Program-made: the position numbers and the translations under genes | Notes under the pieces: generated by a model | Told to the model about the DNA's origin: nothing | Database searches by the model: none | The model's input: the letters and a program-made list of their open reading frames with translations, nothing else | Shown: positions 47,685 to 57,277 of the stretch, piece by piece | Numbering within the stretch: the first letter of the stretch is position 1 | How the letters are laid out: the number at the start of each line of letters is the position of its first letter | Assembly: GCA_002082585.1 (NCBI GenBank) | Contig: CP020563.1 | Coordinates: 1,482,001-1,546,000, forward strand | Reading direction: 5' to 3' | From: Kitasatospora albolonga | Lineage (GTDB): Bacteria; Actinomycetota; Actinomycetes; Streptomycetales; Streptomycetaceae | Length of the DNA stretch: 64,000 bases

Positions 47685-48416
47685 TCACCCGAAGAGGTAA
47701 CCGAATACCGCATCACCCACCCGCTGGTCGGTGACCTCGACGCCGTTGGCCTCCTCGCGGGCGAACTTCACGGCCTGCTGGAGCTTCTCGACCCGGTCCA
47801 GCAGTTCGTTGACGCGCCGCGCGGGCAGTGCGCCGGAGAACTTGACGGTGGTCCAGTACCCGATCGGGATGTCCTCGTAGTACACCTCGACCTGCGCCGG
47901 GTGCTTCTCGGTGGCCTCCGCCTTGACGTGGTTGCGGGGCACCTTCTTCGTACGGACCGTGCGGACCGGCTCGGTCTTCCAGGAGTCGGTCGAGGGGTCC
48001 TGCACCCATGCCTCGGCGGCGTCCAGCACGGGCAGCTTGCGGATGAAGGTGTTGAGGTCGGTCAGCTGCTTCTCCAGGAAGAGCAGATACGACACCGGCA
48101 CCTCGGCCACCAGCACCCGGCCGTCGACCTTCACGTCCGCCCTGGCCGAGCAGTTCGCCCAGTCCTTCGTGGCGGTCACATCGAAGAGCCGGGTCAGGGT
48201 CGTCGCGGTGTCCCGCAGCACGTCCTCGGCCCTGACCTGGACCAGCGTCGACTCGGGCGGAAGCTGCTCGCCCTCCTCGTCCTTGGGCTGGTAGGTCCGG
48301 GAGATCCCGGCCAGCAGTCCGGCCTTCTGGAGGCCGTGATGTGCCGCCGTCAGGTCCTGGTGTGCCTTGGACTTGACGCCCTTCTCCACTGCGATGATCT
48401 GATTGAGTTTCGCCAC
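47685..48416 (-). CDS. Conserved actinobacterial protein of unknown function
   Basis: 243 aa, soluble, no signal peptide or membrane segment. Looks mostly helical at both ends (VAKLNQIIAVEKGVKSKAHQDLTAAHHGLQK; NELLDRVEKLQQAVKFAREEANGVE) with a mixed centre (VRTVRTKKVPRNHVKAEATEKHPAQVEVYYED), which is basic and could contact RNA. I recognise no enzyme motif. The GTG at 48416 has no ribosome binding site, but a TAGCGT -10-like hexamer ends 7 nt upstream, which suggests a leaderless transcript. Its stop lies ~50 nt from the start of two tandem Y RNA-like RNAs on the same strand, so a shared transcript or functional link is likely. Confidence 0.75.
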   Translation of the reverse strand: MAKLNQIIAVEKGVKSKAHQDLTAAHHGLQKAGLLAGISRTYQPKDEEGEQLPPESTLVQVRAEDVLRDTATTLTRLFDVTATKDWANCSARADVKVDGRVLVAEVPVSYLLFLEKQLTDLNTFIRKLPVLDAAEAWVQDPSTDSWKTEPVRTVRTKKVPRNHVKAEATEKHPAQVEVYYEDIPIGYWTTVKFSGALPARRVNELLDRVEKLQQAVKFAREEANGVEVTDQRVGDAVFGYLFG

Positions 48417-48476
48417 GCCGAGGACGCTAACAGTGCCAACTCCGCCGTGGCCAGCAGTTTTTGCCGCACGCACGCC

Positions 48477-49883
48477 CTACCGCACATACGGAGGGTCGTC
48501 CTCCGGGTCCGGCACCGGGTCACCGGTCAGCAGGGCTTCGAGGACGGTGACCGGGTCGGGGTCCGGGGCGGCGCGGGGCCACCAGTCGTCGGCGCCGGGG
48601 TCGGACTCGTAGCCGTACCAGCGGGCGTCGTGGCCGAAGCGGAGCTGGAGCGAACCGTCCGGGTGGGTGAGGTGGTTGCGCCAGGGCGTCAGGCGCGGGA
48701 ACTCGGCCGCCGCCAGCAGGGGCCGCGCCCGGTCGAAGGGGCCGGCCGGGGGGTCCCAGGGCGTCTCCAGGACCGTGAGGCCCTCGGCCCCGCCCTGCCG
48801 CCAGGCGGCCACGGCGCGGGCCAGGTCGGTGGTGTTGCGGCCGGTGGCATGGGCGAGCTCCCGGTAGAGCGCGCGGGTGGTGGCGGTGAGCCCGGCGGTC
48901 GGGCGGGAGGCGGCGATCCGGACCGCGTCCTGCCAGGGGGTGAGCCCGGCGAGCGGGTCGCGGCCCGTCGTCAGGAGGGCGTGGGCGCGGGCGGCGGCGT
49001 CGGTGGCGAGGTGGTCCAGGCCCAACGGGTCGCGCGCGCCGGGCAGGTCCGGGTAGGACGGCGGCCGGCCCGGATACGGGGATACGGGCAGGGGCGCCGG
49101 GAGCGGCGGCAGGAAACGGTCCGCGAGGGCTTCCGCCGCCGCGACCGACGGGACGGCCGGAACGGCGGGGCGCTCGCGGGCGGAGTGCTCGGCGTTGCGG
49201 CGGCCCAGCTCGTCCAGCAGCTCGCGCTCGCCCCGGCCCCGCATCAGCAGCAGGACGAACGGGTCGCTGTCGAGCAGCCGTGCGGCCTGGTAGCAGAGGG
49301 CGGCGACATGCTTGCAGGGGCGGCCGTGGTCGGGGCACGTACAGCTGGGGTCCAGGTCGTTGCCGCCGGGGAGCAGCCGGACGTCGGCCTCCCGCGCGGT
49401 GTCGGCCAGGGAGTGCGGCATCTCCTTCGCCAGCAGCGCGGAGAGGTGGCCGGGGTGGGCGGCGACCGCGTCGAGCAGGGTGTCCCAGCCGGTGTCGGTG
49501 AAGGTGCGCAGGCGGAGCTCCGCGCGGTAGGGACGGGCGCGGCTGCCGTGCACATAGGCGACGACGCGGCCGGGGGTGACGGTGATCGCGGCGACCTTGC
49601 CCTCGTCGGCGTAGGCCCGGCCCCGGGCGAGGCGGGCCGCGTCCATCGACAGCGCCTCCAGCGCGGCCACCCAGGCGCGGCCCCACCAGCTGTCCGCGAA
49701 GGGCCCGTCCTCCGGGGAGGTCCGGGCGGGCACCGCCTCGAAGGTGCGCCGCAGATCGTCGGGGCCGGGGCGGGAGCGGGGCGCCGAGCGAGGAGCGGGG
49801 CCGGAAGCGGGGCGCGATGCCGTACGCGGGGTGGGGCCGGGTGTCGTACGGGATGCCGGGCCGGACGCCGGGCGCGGGCTCAT
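48477..49883 (-). CDS. SWIM zinc-finger protein
   Basis: 468 aa. A Pro/Arg/Ser-rich N-terminus (~40 residues) is followed by a conserved region (WWGRAWVAALEALSMDAARLARGRAYADEGKVAAITVTPG) and the SWIM finger CTCPDHGRPCKHVAAL near residue 180 (CxCx7CxH). The remainder is helical and Pro-rich. SWIM proteins bind DNA or proteins and in bacteria are typically encoded with a SNF2 ATPase. Here the ATG overlaps the SNF2 gene stop (ATGA), so the two should form a functional unit. Confidence 0.88.
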   Translation of the reverse strand: MSPRPASGPASRTTPGPTPRTASRPASGPAPRSAPRSRPGPDDLRRTFEAVPARTSPEDGPFADSWWGRAWVAALEALSMDAARLARGRAYADEGKVAAITVTPGRVVAYVHGSRARPYRAELRLRTFTDTGWDTLLDAVAAHPGHLSALLAKEMPHSLADTAREADVRLLPGGNDLDPSCTCPDHGRPCKHVAALCYQAARLLDSDPFVLLLMRGRGERELLDELGRRNAEHSARERPAVPAVPSVAAAEALADRFLPPLPAPLPVSPYPGRPPSYPDLPGARDPLGLDHLATDAAARAHALLTTGRDPLAGLTPWQDAVRIAASRPTAGLTATTRALYRELAHATGRNTTDLARAVAAWRQGGAEGLTVLETPWDPPAGPFDRARPLLAAAEFPRLTPWRNHLTHPDGSLQLRFGHDARWYGYESDPGADDWWPRAAPDPDPVTVLEALLTGDPVPDPEDDPPYVR

Positions 49884-52800
49884 GCGGGCCTCCGCAGCGA
49901 GACGAGGTCGGCGAGATCGCGGTCGCTGAGCTCGGTGAGGGCGCTCTCGCCGGTGGAGAGGACCGCGTCCGCGAGGGCCCGCTTGGACTCCAGCAGCTCG
50001 GCGATCCGGTCCTCCACCGTGCCCTCCGCGATGAGGCGGTGGACCTGCACGGGCTGGGTCTGCCCGATGCGGTACGCCCGGTCGGTGGCCTGCTCCTCCA
50101 CGGCCGGGTTCCACCAGCGGTCGTAGTGGATGACATGGGCGGCGCGGGTCAGGTTCAGCCCGGTCCCGGCGGCCTTGAGGGAGAGCAGGAAGACGGGGAC
50201 CTCGGCGGACTGGAAGCGGTCCACCATCCGTTCCCGCGCGGGCACCGGCGTACCGCCGTGCAGGAGCTGGGACGGGATCGCCCGGGAGGCGAGGTGCGCG
50301 GAGAGGAGCTCGGCCATCGTCACGTACTGGGTGAAGATCAGGACCGAGCCGCCCTCGGAGAGGATCGTGTCGAGCAGTTCGTCGAGCAGGGCGAGCTTGC
50401 CGGAGCGGCCGGTGAGCCGGGTGGGCTCCTCCTTCAGATACTGCGCCGGGTGGTTGCAGACCTGCTTGAGCGAGGTCAGCAGCTTCATGACGAGACCGCG
50501 GCGGGCGATGCCCTCGGCGCCCTCGATCTGCGCCATCGTCTCGCGCACCGCCGCCTCGTAGAGCGTGGCCTGCTCCCGGGTGAGGGAGACGGGGTGGTCG
50601 GTCTCCGTCTTGGGCGGCAGCTCGGGGGCGATGCCGGGGTCGGACTTCTTGCGGCGGAGCAGGAAGGGGCGGACCAGCCGGGCGAGCCGTTCGACCGCCT
50701 CCTCGTTGCCGAGGCCCGCGGCCGTGTCCGTGCTCTCCACGATCCGGGCGTGCCGGGCCCGGAACGCCTTGAGCGGGCCGAGCAGTCCGGGGGTCGTCCA
50801 GTCGAGCAGGGCCCAGAGCTCGGAGAGGTTGTTCTCCACGGGGGTGCCGGTGAGGGCGACCCTGGCCGGGGCGGGGATGGTGCGCAGGGCCTTCGCGGTG
50901 GAGGAGTGCGGGTTCTTGACGTGCTGGGCCTCGTCGGCGACGACCAGGCCCCAGGTGTGCGCGGCGAGCTGGGGTGCGCTGGAGCGCATCGTGCCGTACG
51001 TGGTGAGGACGAAGCCGCCGTCCTGCCCGCCCAGGGTCCGGTCGGTGCCGTGGAAGCGGCGGACCGGGACACCGGGGGCGAAGCGGTGGATCTCCCGGTG
51101 CCAGTTGCCGAGGAGGGAGGCGGGGCAGACGACCAGGGTGGGGGCCCGGCGCGCGCGGTGCAGATGGAGGGCGATGAGGGTGATCGTCTTGCCGAGGCCC
51201 ATGTCGTCGGCGAGGCAGCCGCCGAGCCCGAGCGAGGTCATCCGGTCCAGCCAGGCCAGTCCGCGCAGCTGGTAGTCGCGCAGGGTCGCGTCGAGTCCGG
51301 GCGGCGGGGCGATCGCCGTGTCGTCGGCGAGGATGCGCGTACGGAGCGCGGCGAGGGCGCCGGTCGGCACGGCCTCGACCTGCTCCCCGTCCACCTCGGC
51401 GCTCCCGGTGAGGGCGACGGCCAGCGCCTCCACCGGGTCCAGCAGGCCGAGCTCCCGCTTGCGTGCCTTGCGTACGAGCGCGGGGTCGACGATCACCCAC
51501 TGGTCGCGCAGCCGCACCACCGGGCGGTGGGCCTCGGCGAGGGTGTCCATCTCCGCCTCGGTCAGCCGCTCGTCCCCCAGGGAGAGCTGCCAGTCGAAGG
51601 CGAAGAGCTGCTCGGCGTCGAAGAAGGAGGTGCCGTCGGTGGCCGATCCGGGCGCGGGCCGCACGACGGCGGCGGCCGTGAGCGAACGGGCCAGCTCGCG
51701 CGGCCAGTGGACATGGACCCCCGCCGCCGCCAGCCGGGCGCCCGCGTCGCTCAGCAGCTCGTACAGCTCGTCCTCGGTGATCGCGAGGACATCGGGGACG
51801 GGCTGGTCCAGCAGCCGTTCCAGCGGTCCCCAGACCCGGGCGGCCCGGCGCAGCGCCAGCACCGCGTCGACCCGGGCGCGCGGCCCGAACGGCTCGCCCG
51901 CCGTGCCGTTCCACAGGGCCGCCGCGTCGACCACGTACGTCGGGTCGGCGAGGCTGTGCACCTGGACGACGGCCGCAGCGGCATGGCGGACCGCCGGGTC
52001 GTCGGGACGCACCACGTGCTCCGCGTACTCCGGGGCGGCCTCCCCGGAGGCCGTGACGGCGTAGGTGTCGGCGGTGTCGAACAGCTCGTACGCGGAGAGG
52101 TCCAGCCGGAGCGAGACCCGTACGCCCGCGTCCAGGCCGGAGGCCACCTCGACGGCCCAGGCGGTGGCGTGGGGCAGGTGCTGGGGCTCACGCGCGGCGA
52201 AGGGGGCGCCCATCGCGGAGGCGGCGGCCGGGGTGCGCGGGAGCGTGTCGGCGACGGCGTCCAGGAAGGAGCCGAGCAGCGCCTCCGGATCGGGGAGCCG
52301 GGGCGGATCGAGGTCCGGGAGCGGCACCGCGTACCCCTCGGGCGGCAGCGCCGCGGTGACCGCCCGCAGGTGCGCGATGTCCTCGGCGTCCCTCGGCCCG
52401 GCCCGCCAGGCGTCGTGGCCGTCCGTCGTGAGGCCGGGCAGCAGTCTGCCGCGCGCGACCAGGTGGAGGGCGTGCAGCGCGGCGGCGCCCCAGCAGCGGG
52501 TGGCGGGGTGGGCGGACGCCTGGTGCCGGGCGCGGACGAGCACGGGCAGCGCGTCGGCCACGGAGAGCAGCGCGGCGGGCACGTCGGCGCTCCGGACACC
52601 AGGGGGTGGTGTGGTCCCGTCCCGCCGGACGACCGTGAGCTCACCCGCGCGGTACGGCACGGAGTCGGCCGGGGTCCGGCCGTCCGCGTAACCGTCGTCC
52701 GGGTAGGCGAAGGAGGACCCGTCACGCGCGGGCGGATCGCCGGGGGCCCGGGGGTCCCAGAAAGCGATCAGCCCGTCTCTCGGGACGGGGGCGGGCAGAA

Positions 52801-52906
52801 AGACCGCCGCACAGCGCAGCAGGCGGCCGACGTCCGCGCTCAGCGGCTCGCCGCCGCCCGGGTCGCGCGCTTCCCGCACCGCGTCACGTGCCCCGTGTGC
52901 CGCCAT
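49880..52906 (-). CDS. SNF2-family DEAD/DEAH-type helicase (HepA/RapA-like)
   Basis: 1008 aa. N-terminal ~480 residues include the bacterial SNF2-associated region (SLGDERLTEAEMDTLAE ... PVVRLRDQWVIVD). The ATPase core follows: motif I CLADDMGLGKTITLIAL, Ia VVCPASLLGNWHREI, II VVADEAQHVKN, III LTGTPVENNLSELWALLDW, IV LIFTQYVTM, V LKAAGTGLNL and VI DRAYRIGQTQPVQVHRLI. ATP-driven DNA or nucleoprotein translocase, exact job unknown. ATG at 52906. Coupled to the SWIM gene. The 214-nt gap upstream to the slipin gene holds a 5-bp hairpin at 52958-52972 and little else. Confidence 0.92.
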   Translation of the reverse strand: MAAHGARDAVREARDPGGGEPLSADVGRLLRCAAVFLPAPVPRDGLIAFWDPRAPGDPPARDGSSFAYPDDGYADGRTPADSVPYRAGELTVVRRDGTTPPPGVRSADVPAALLSVADALPVLVRARHQASAHPATRCWGAAALHALHLVARGRLLPGLTTDGHDAWRAGPRDAEDIAHLRAVTAALPPEGYAVPLPDLDPPRLPDPEALLGSFLDAVADTLPRTPAAASAMGAPFAAREPQHLPHATAWAVEVASGLDAGVRVSLRLDLSAYELFDTADTYAVTASGEAAPEYAEHVVRPDDPAVRHAAAAVVQVHSLADPTYVVDAAALWNGTAGEPFGPRARVDAVLALRRAARVWGPLERLLDQPVPDVLAITEDELYELLSDAGARLAAAGVHVHWPRELARSLTAAAVVRPAPGSATDGTSFFDAEQLFAFDWQLSLGDERLTEAEMDTLAEAHRPVVRLRDQWVIVDPALVRKARKRELGLLDPVEALAVALTGSAEVDGEQVEAVPTGALAALRTRILADDTAIAPPPGLDATLRDYQLRGLAWLDRMTSLGLGGCLADDMGLGKTITLIALHLHRARRAPTLVVCPASLLGNWHREIHRFAPGVPVRRFHGTDRTLGGQDGGFVLTTYGTMRSSAPQLAAHTWGLVVADEAQHVKNPHSSTAKALRTIPAPARVALTGTPVENNLSELWALLDWTTPGLLGPLKAFRARHARIVESTDTAAGLGNEEAVERLARLVRPFLLRRKKSDPGIAPELPPKTETDHPVSLTREQATLYEAAVRETMAQIEGAEGIARRGLVMKLLTSLKQVCNHPAQYLKEEPTRLTGRSGKLALLDELLDTILSEGGSVLIFTQYVTMAELLSAHLASRAIPSQLLHGGTPVPARERMVDRFQSAEVPVFLLSLKAAGTGLNLTRAAHVIHYDRWWNPAVEEQATDRAYRIGQTQPVQVHRLIAEGTVEDRIAELLESKRALADAVLSTGESALTELSDRDLADLVSLRRPA

Positions 52907-53120
52907 TCCGGCCCCCCTCCCATCTGATCCGCCGAGTCCGCCAGCACGGTCCGTACTGACTCTCCGCGAGTCTAGGCGGGAGGTCTGACAACGCCGCCCA
53001 CGGCCGCATCACCGCAGCTCGGGGCAGGACTGAACCGGGCGGGGCCGCTCGCCGTCGGCTCGGTGCCGGTACAGCGGCGACCACGCCCAGTGATGCTCGG
53101 CCCCCTCGGGAGCCGACTCC

Positions 53121-53999
53121 TCAGGGCGTCGACTCCTCGGGAATCCGCACGTCCGGCGCCGCCGCCGTCGGCCCCGACGGCAGACCGTTCGGCGACGGCG
53201 CCTCCCGTACGGAACGGTCGCCCGCCGCCTCCGGCACGCTCTGCTGCGCCCGCTCCAGGAACCGGAGGAGCTCCACCGGGAAGGGCAGCACCAGCGTGGA
53301 GTTCTTCTCCGCCGCGACGGCCACCACGGTCTGCAACAGCCGCAGCTGCAACGCCGCGGGCTGCGCGGACATCTCGCCCGCCGCCTGCGCCAGCTTCTTC
53401 GAAGCCTGGAGCTCCGCGTCGGCGTTGATCACCCGGGCGCGGCGCTCCCGGTCCGCCTCGGCCTGACGGGCCATGGAACGTTTCATCGTCTCCGGCAGCG
53501 AGACGTCCTTGATCTCGACCCGGTCGATCTGGACGCCCCAGTCGACCGCCGGGCTGTCGATCATCAACTCGAGCCCCTGGTTGAGCTTCTCCCGGTTGGA
53601 GAGCAGGTCGTCCAGGTCGCTCTTGCCGATGATCGACCGGAGCGAGGTCTGGGCCATCTGCGAGACGGCGAACCGGTAGTCCTCCACCGCGATGACGGCC
53701 GTGGTCGGGTCGACCACCTTGAAGTAGATGACGGCGTCCACCCGGACCGTGACGTTGTCCCGGGTGATGCCGTCCTGGGCGGGCACGGGCATGGTCACGA
53801 TCTGCAGGTTGACCTTACGGAGGCGGTCGACCACCGGCACGACCAGGGTGAAGCCCGGCGGCCGTGTCCCCTCGCGCAGTCTGCCGAGCCGGAGCACGAC
53901 GCCCCGCTCGTACTGCCGGACCACCCGCGCCGCAGCGGCCACGTACAGGGCACCGGCGCAGACCAGTGCCACCGCCGCGATGACCAGCTCCTGGACCAT
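53121..53999 (-). CDS. Slipin (SPFH/stomatin/prohibitin-family membrane protein)
   Basis: 292 aa. N-terminal membrane anchor (VQELVIAAVALVCAGALYVAAAARVV), SPFH domain (YERGVVLRLGRLREGTRPPGFTLVVPVVDRLRKVNLQIVTMPVPAQDGITRDNVTVRVDAVIYF with Ile/Leu-rich strands), then a coiled coil (ARQAEADRERRARVINADAELQASKKLAQAAGEM) and an Ala/Pro-rich tail. Such proteins scaffold lipid microdomains and often associate with NfeD or membrane proteases. No nfeD is visible here. ATG at 53999 with CAGGGGG upstream. Confidence 0.9.
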   Translation of the reverse strand: MVQELVIAAVALVCAGALYVAAAARVVRQYERGVVLRLGRLREGTRPPGFTLVVPVVDRLRKVNLQIVTMPVPAQDGITRDNVTVRVDAVIYFKVVDPTTAVIAVEDYRFAVSQMAQTSLRSIIGKSDLDDLLSNREKLNQGLELMIDSPAVDWGVQIDRVEIKDVSLPETMKRSMARQAEADRERRARVINADAELQASKKLAQAAGEMSAQPAALQLRLLQTVVAVAAEKNSTLVLPFPVELLRFLERAQQSVPEAAGDRSVREAPSPNGLPSGPTAAAPDVRIPEESTP

Positions 54000-54261
54000 G
54001 ACAGCCCCCTGACAGACATCGAAGACGACCCCTTTACACCGTTTATCCCCCATATGGGTGCACGGTGAACCTCCGGCGTCCCCTCCTCGCCCGGTCGGCC
54101 GCGCACCGGATGCCGGGGCGGTGGGGAGCGGGCAGGGTGGCCAGCGCCGGTATGTCTCCGCCGCACACCGAACCCGCGTACCGAACCCGCCGACCCCCTG
54201 CCGATGAACCCGCGTACCGATGATCCGGACGAACACCGGACGAGCAGACGAGGACCCGCCC

Positions 54262-54618
54262 ATGTCCGTGACCGCGCCCGACCCCCGCCGCCGACGCCGT
54301 CTCGGCGCCGTCGCCGCAGCCTCGCTCCTCACCCTCACCGTCGCGGGCTGCTCCGGCCTCGGCCGTACAGCGGTCGGCCCGGTGACGTACACCACCGACC
54401 GCGAGGCGGTCGTCGAGGTGAACAGCCCTTCGGTACGCGGCTGCCACCGGCTGGCGCCCACCGGGGCCCGTGAGGTCGAGAACGGCACGCTGGTCGACAT
54501 CGTCCTCTACCCGACCCGTGACTGCACCGGGGGCGGAACGACCTACCTGGCCACCACGTTCACCGATGTGGCGGCCGAGAGCGGTCCGCCGTGGCACAGC
54601 TACACCTTCGTGCACTGA
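54262..54618 (+). CDS. Small lipoprotein, unknown function
   Basis: 118 aa. Basic start (DPRRRRRLG), hydrophobic core and lipobox LTVAGC give a lipoprotein signal with the lipidated Cys near residue 31. The ~85-residue mature part (YTTDREAVVEVNSPSVRGCHRLAPTGAREVENGTLVDIVLYPTRDCTGGGTTYLATTFTDV) has two further Cys that may form a disulphide and a short beta-rich fold resembling small secreted inhibitor-like or beta/gamma-type domains. ATG at 54262 with GAGGA upstream. Divergent from slipin. Confidence 0.7.
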   Translation: MSVTAPDPRRRRRLGAVAAASLLTLTVAGCSGLGRTAVGPVTYTTDREAVVEVNSPSVRGCHRLAPTGAREVENGTLVDIVLYPTRDCTGGGTTYLATTFTDVAAESGPPWHSYTFVH

Positions 54619-54742
54619 GCGGATCGGCGCACTGAGCGGAGCCCGGCGATCCGGGCGCCGAGCCGCCCCCGTGCGATCCCGTCCGGCTCCTCACCCCCGC
54701 CGCGCACCTCACGGGTCCATGCTGGAGGGTGAGGTGATCGTC

Positions 54743-55048
54743 ATGCGTACCGGCAGTGAGCCCGCGACCGCCCGCAGTCCGCTGCGGATGCGGCTCTGGC
54801 TGAGCCTGTGGGGGACGTTCTGGGCGCTCTTCGGCCTGCTGGCCTTCTCCCTGACCGGGCGGCCGGGCTGGGCCGTCGCCTGTGCGGTGCTCCTGGCCCT
54901 CACGCTCCTGGACCTCTGCGTGGTCACGTACCGCATGCGCCAGGGGGCGCACTTCCAGCCGGGCAGGGATGTGCCGCCGTACGAACCCGACCGGGGCGGA
55001 CGCCCCCGGTGGCGGCCGGACCCGCGCGACGGGACGAAACCGCCGTGA
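54743..55048 (+). CDS. Small two-helix membrane protein
   Basis: 101 aa. Two adjacent transmembrane helices (LWLSLWGTFWALFGLLAFSL and GWAVACAVLLALTLLDLCVV) and a charged, Pro/Arg-rich cytoplasmic tail. The ATG at 54743 is preferred over one at 54719 because GAGGTGAT, an excellent ribosome binding site, lies directly upstream of it. No family recognised. Convergent with the TPR gene, 25 nt between stops. Confidence 0.72.
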   Translation: MRTGSEPATARSPLRMRLWLSLWGTFWALFGLLAFSLTGRPGWAVACAVLLALTLLDLCVVTYRMRQGAHFQPGRDVPPYEPDRGGRPRWRPDPRDGTKPP

Positions 55049-55073
55049 CACCGGCCCGGCAGCCCCCGGCCGC

Positions 55074-55442
55074 TCACTCCCCGGCGTCGAACCTGGCCGC
55101 CCGCAGGTACTCCGGCTTCGGGTCGAGCGCCGCCGCGAGCCGGAAGTGCCGCATCGCCTGCTCCGGGCGGCCCGCCCGCTCGAAGGTGCGGGCCAGCGCG
55201 TAGTGGGCGAAGGCGTTGTCCGGTTCGCGCTCCAGCACCAGCTCGAACTCCAGCTCGGCCGGGCGGAGTTGGGCGGCGGCGAAGAAGGCGCGGGCCCGCA
55301 GCAGCCGGGCGGCGGTGTTCTCCGGGTGGGCGGCGATCACCGAGTCGAGGAGTTTGACCGCGCCCCGGGGGTCCCGGGCGTCGAGCAGTTGCTCGGCCGC
55401 GCGGAAGTCGATGACATGGGTTTCCGGGTTGCTCTCGGGCAC
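55074..55442 (-). CDS. Tetratricopeptide repeat protein
   Basis: 122 aa with about three TPR-type helical hairpins (GAVKLLDSVIAAHPENTAARLLRARAFFAAAQLRPAELEFELVLEREPDNAFAHYALARTFERAGRPEQAMRHFRLAAALDP). A small protein-interaction scaffold, partner unknown. GTG at 55442. It lies 66 nt downstream of coaE on the same strand and is probably cotranscribed with it, an arrangement seen in other streptomycetes. Confidence 0.83.
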   Translation of the reverse strand: MPESNPETHVIDFRAAEQLLDARDPRGAVKLLDSVIAAHPENTAARLLRARAFFAAAQLRPAELEFELVLEREPDNAFAHYALARTFERAGRPEQAMRHFRLAAALDPKPEYLRAARFDAGE

Positions 55443-55508
55443 GGTCGCATCCTTCCCTTCGCTCCCGCGTTTGCAACATCCGTCCCGGTACGGCTATTCC
55501 GGTACGGG

Positions 55509-56117
55509 TCAGCGGGCGGTGGCGGCGGCCCTGCGCAGCAGTTCCTCCCAGACCCCGCGCACCTGCGGTTCCAGCGCCTCCAGCGGCCCGTCGTTGTCCA
55601 CGGTCAGATCGGCGACGGCGAGGCGTTCCTCACGGGTCGCCTGGGCGGCCATCCTGGCGCGGGCGTCGGACTCGGTCATTCCGCGTACGTTCACCAGCCG
55701 GTCGAGCTGGGTCTCCGGGGACGCGTCCACCACGATGACCAGGTCGTAGAGGGGGGCGAGGCCGTTCTCCGCCAGCAGCGGTACGTCATGGACGACGACG
55801 GCGTCCGCCGCCGCCTCCCGTTCCAGCTCGGCCGCGCGGGCGCCGACCAGGGGGTGCACGATCGCGTTCAGCGCGGCGCGGCGGTCCGGGTCGGCGAAGA
55901 CCAGCGCACCGAGCGCCGGGCGGTCCAGGGTGCCGTCGGCGGCCAGGATGTCCGGCCCGAACTCCTCGACCACGGCCGCGAGCCCGGGGGTTCCGGGCTC
56001 GACGACCTCACGCGCGATGCGGTCGGAGTCGATCAGGACGGCACCGTACTCGACGAGTCGCCGCGACACTTCGCTCTTGCCGGCGCCGATCCCGCCGGTC
56101 AGGCCCACTTTCAGCAT
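55509..56117 (-). CDS. coaE: Dephospho-CoA kinase
   Basis: Last step of coenzyme A synthesis, phosphorylating the 3'-hydroxyl of dephospho-CoA. 202 aa. P-loop [17 protein letters not shown] at residues ~6-20, [16 protein letters not shown] (substrate Asp), [10 protein letters not shown] and [11 protein letters not shown] all match the family. ATG at 56117. It follows the PAC2 gene (100-nt gap) and precedes the TPR gene. Actinobacterial CoaE is sometimes fused to a C-terminal GrpB domain; that fusion is absent here. Confidence 0.96.
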   Translation of the reverse strand: MLKVGLTGGIGAGKSEVSRRLVEYGAVLIDSDRIAREVVEPGTPGLAAVVEEFGPDILAADGTLDRPALGALVFADPDRRAALNAIVHPLVGARAAELEREAAADAVVVHDVPLLAENGLAPLYDLVIVVDASPETQLDRLVNVRGMTESDARARMAAQATREERLAVADLTVDNDGPLEALEPQVRGVWEELLRRAAATAR

Positions 56118-56217
56118 GGGCCGCAGCCTACGGGGCCGACCGGCCCGCCCGGCCGCCGCCCTCCCCGGGCCGCTGCTCTCCCCCGGCCGTCGGCCTCGCG
56201 GTCGGCGGCTCCGCCGC

Positions 56218-57156
56218 TCAGCCGTCGCCCTCCCGCTCGGCGAGGAAGCGCTCGAACTCGCGGCCGATCTCGTCGGCGGACGGCAGGTCGACGGGTTCGG
56301 CGACGAGGTTGCCGCGGGTCTCGGACCCGGCGACCGCGTCGTACTGGTGCTCCAGGCCCTCGACCAGGGAGACGAGCTCCTCGTCGCCCTGGCCGATCTG
56401 CCGGTCGATCTCGGTCTGGGTGCGGTGCGCCTCGGTGCGCAGGGAGTGCGCGAGAGCGGGCAGGACCAGGCCGGTCGCGGCGGTGATCGCCTCCAGCGCG
56501 GTCAGGGCCGCGTCCGGGTAGGCGGACCGGGCCACGTAGTGCGGGACGTGGGTGGCGACCCCGAGGACGTCGTGGCCGGACTCCATCAGCCGGTACTCGA
56601 CAAGGGACTCCGCCGAGCCGGGGACCTGGGCCTCGTCGAAGGGGCTGCGGTGGCCGGGCATCAGGTCGGTGCGGTTGCCGTGCGGGGTGATGCCGACGGG
56701 CCGGGTGTGCGGGACGCCCATGGGGATGCCGTGGAAGTTCACCGTGAGACGGACGCCGAGGCGCTCGACGATCTGCTCGACGGCGGCGGCGAACCGCTCC
56801 CACTCGACGTCCGGCTCGGGGCCCGACAGCAGCAGGAAGGGCGCTCCGGTGGCGTCCTGGACGACCCGGACCTCCAGGGTCGGGGCCTCGAAGGAGGTCC
56901 AGCGGTCGCGCCGGAAGGTCAGCAGGGGACGCCGTGCGCGGTAGTCCACGAGCCGGTCGTGGTCGAACCGGGCCACGACCTGGTGGGGCAGCGTTTCGAG
57001 CAGGCCGTCGACGATCTGCTCGCCGGTCTCGCCCGCGTCGATGTATCCGTCGAAGTGGTAGAGCATGACCAGGCCGGCCGACTCCTGGGCCAGCGCCATG
57101 TCGACGACGGCCAGGCCCTTCGGCTCCCATTCGTACAAACTCTGCGGATCAGGCAC
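56218..57156 (-). CDS. PAC2 (proteasome assembly chaperone-like) family protein
   Basis: 312 aa, PAC2 domain over residues ~28-240 ([29 protein letters not shown] ... [31 protein letters not shown]) plus a helical C-terminal extension ([33 protein letters not shown]). Actinobacterial members are widespread. A chaperone role around the 20S proteasome is suggested by homology only. GTG at 57156 with GGAGCGGT upstream. Divergent from the secreted beta-helix gene. Confidence 0.87.
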   Translation of the reverse strand: MPDPQSLYEWEPKGLAVVDMALAQESAGLVMLYHFDGYIDAGETGEQIVDGLLETLPHQVVARFDHDRLVDYRARRPLLTFRRDRWTSFEAPTLEVRVVQDATGAPFLLLSGPEPDVEWERFAAAVEQIVERLGVRLTVNFHGIPMGVPHTRPVGITPHGNRTDLMPGHRSPFDEAQVPGSAESLVEYRLMESGHDVLGVATHVPHYVARSAYPDAALTALEAITAATGLVLPALAHSLRTEAHRTQTEIDRQIGQGDEELVSLVEGLEHQYDAVAGSETRGNLVAEPVDLPSADEIGREFERFLAEREGDG

Positions 57157-57277
57157 GGTTACCGCTCCTCCTCGTGTTCCCTGGGAAGAACGCGGCCGGC
57201 TCCATGAGCATTCCCCGCGGCCGCACTTTCCGGCAACGGAGCTTCACGGCCCGTCAGTTGATGACCCAGTCGGCTAA

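Noticed and set aside
49817..52927. A 1036-codon plus-strand frame opposite the SNF2 helicase
   Set aside because: Antisense shadow of a helicase with all SNF2 motifs intact.
52907..53120. Small gene or tRNA remnant between the SNF2 and slipin genes
   Set aside because: The GGACTGAACC word resembles a T-loop complement, but no stem pairs around it and no other tRNA element is present.
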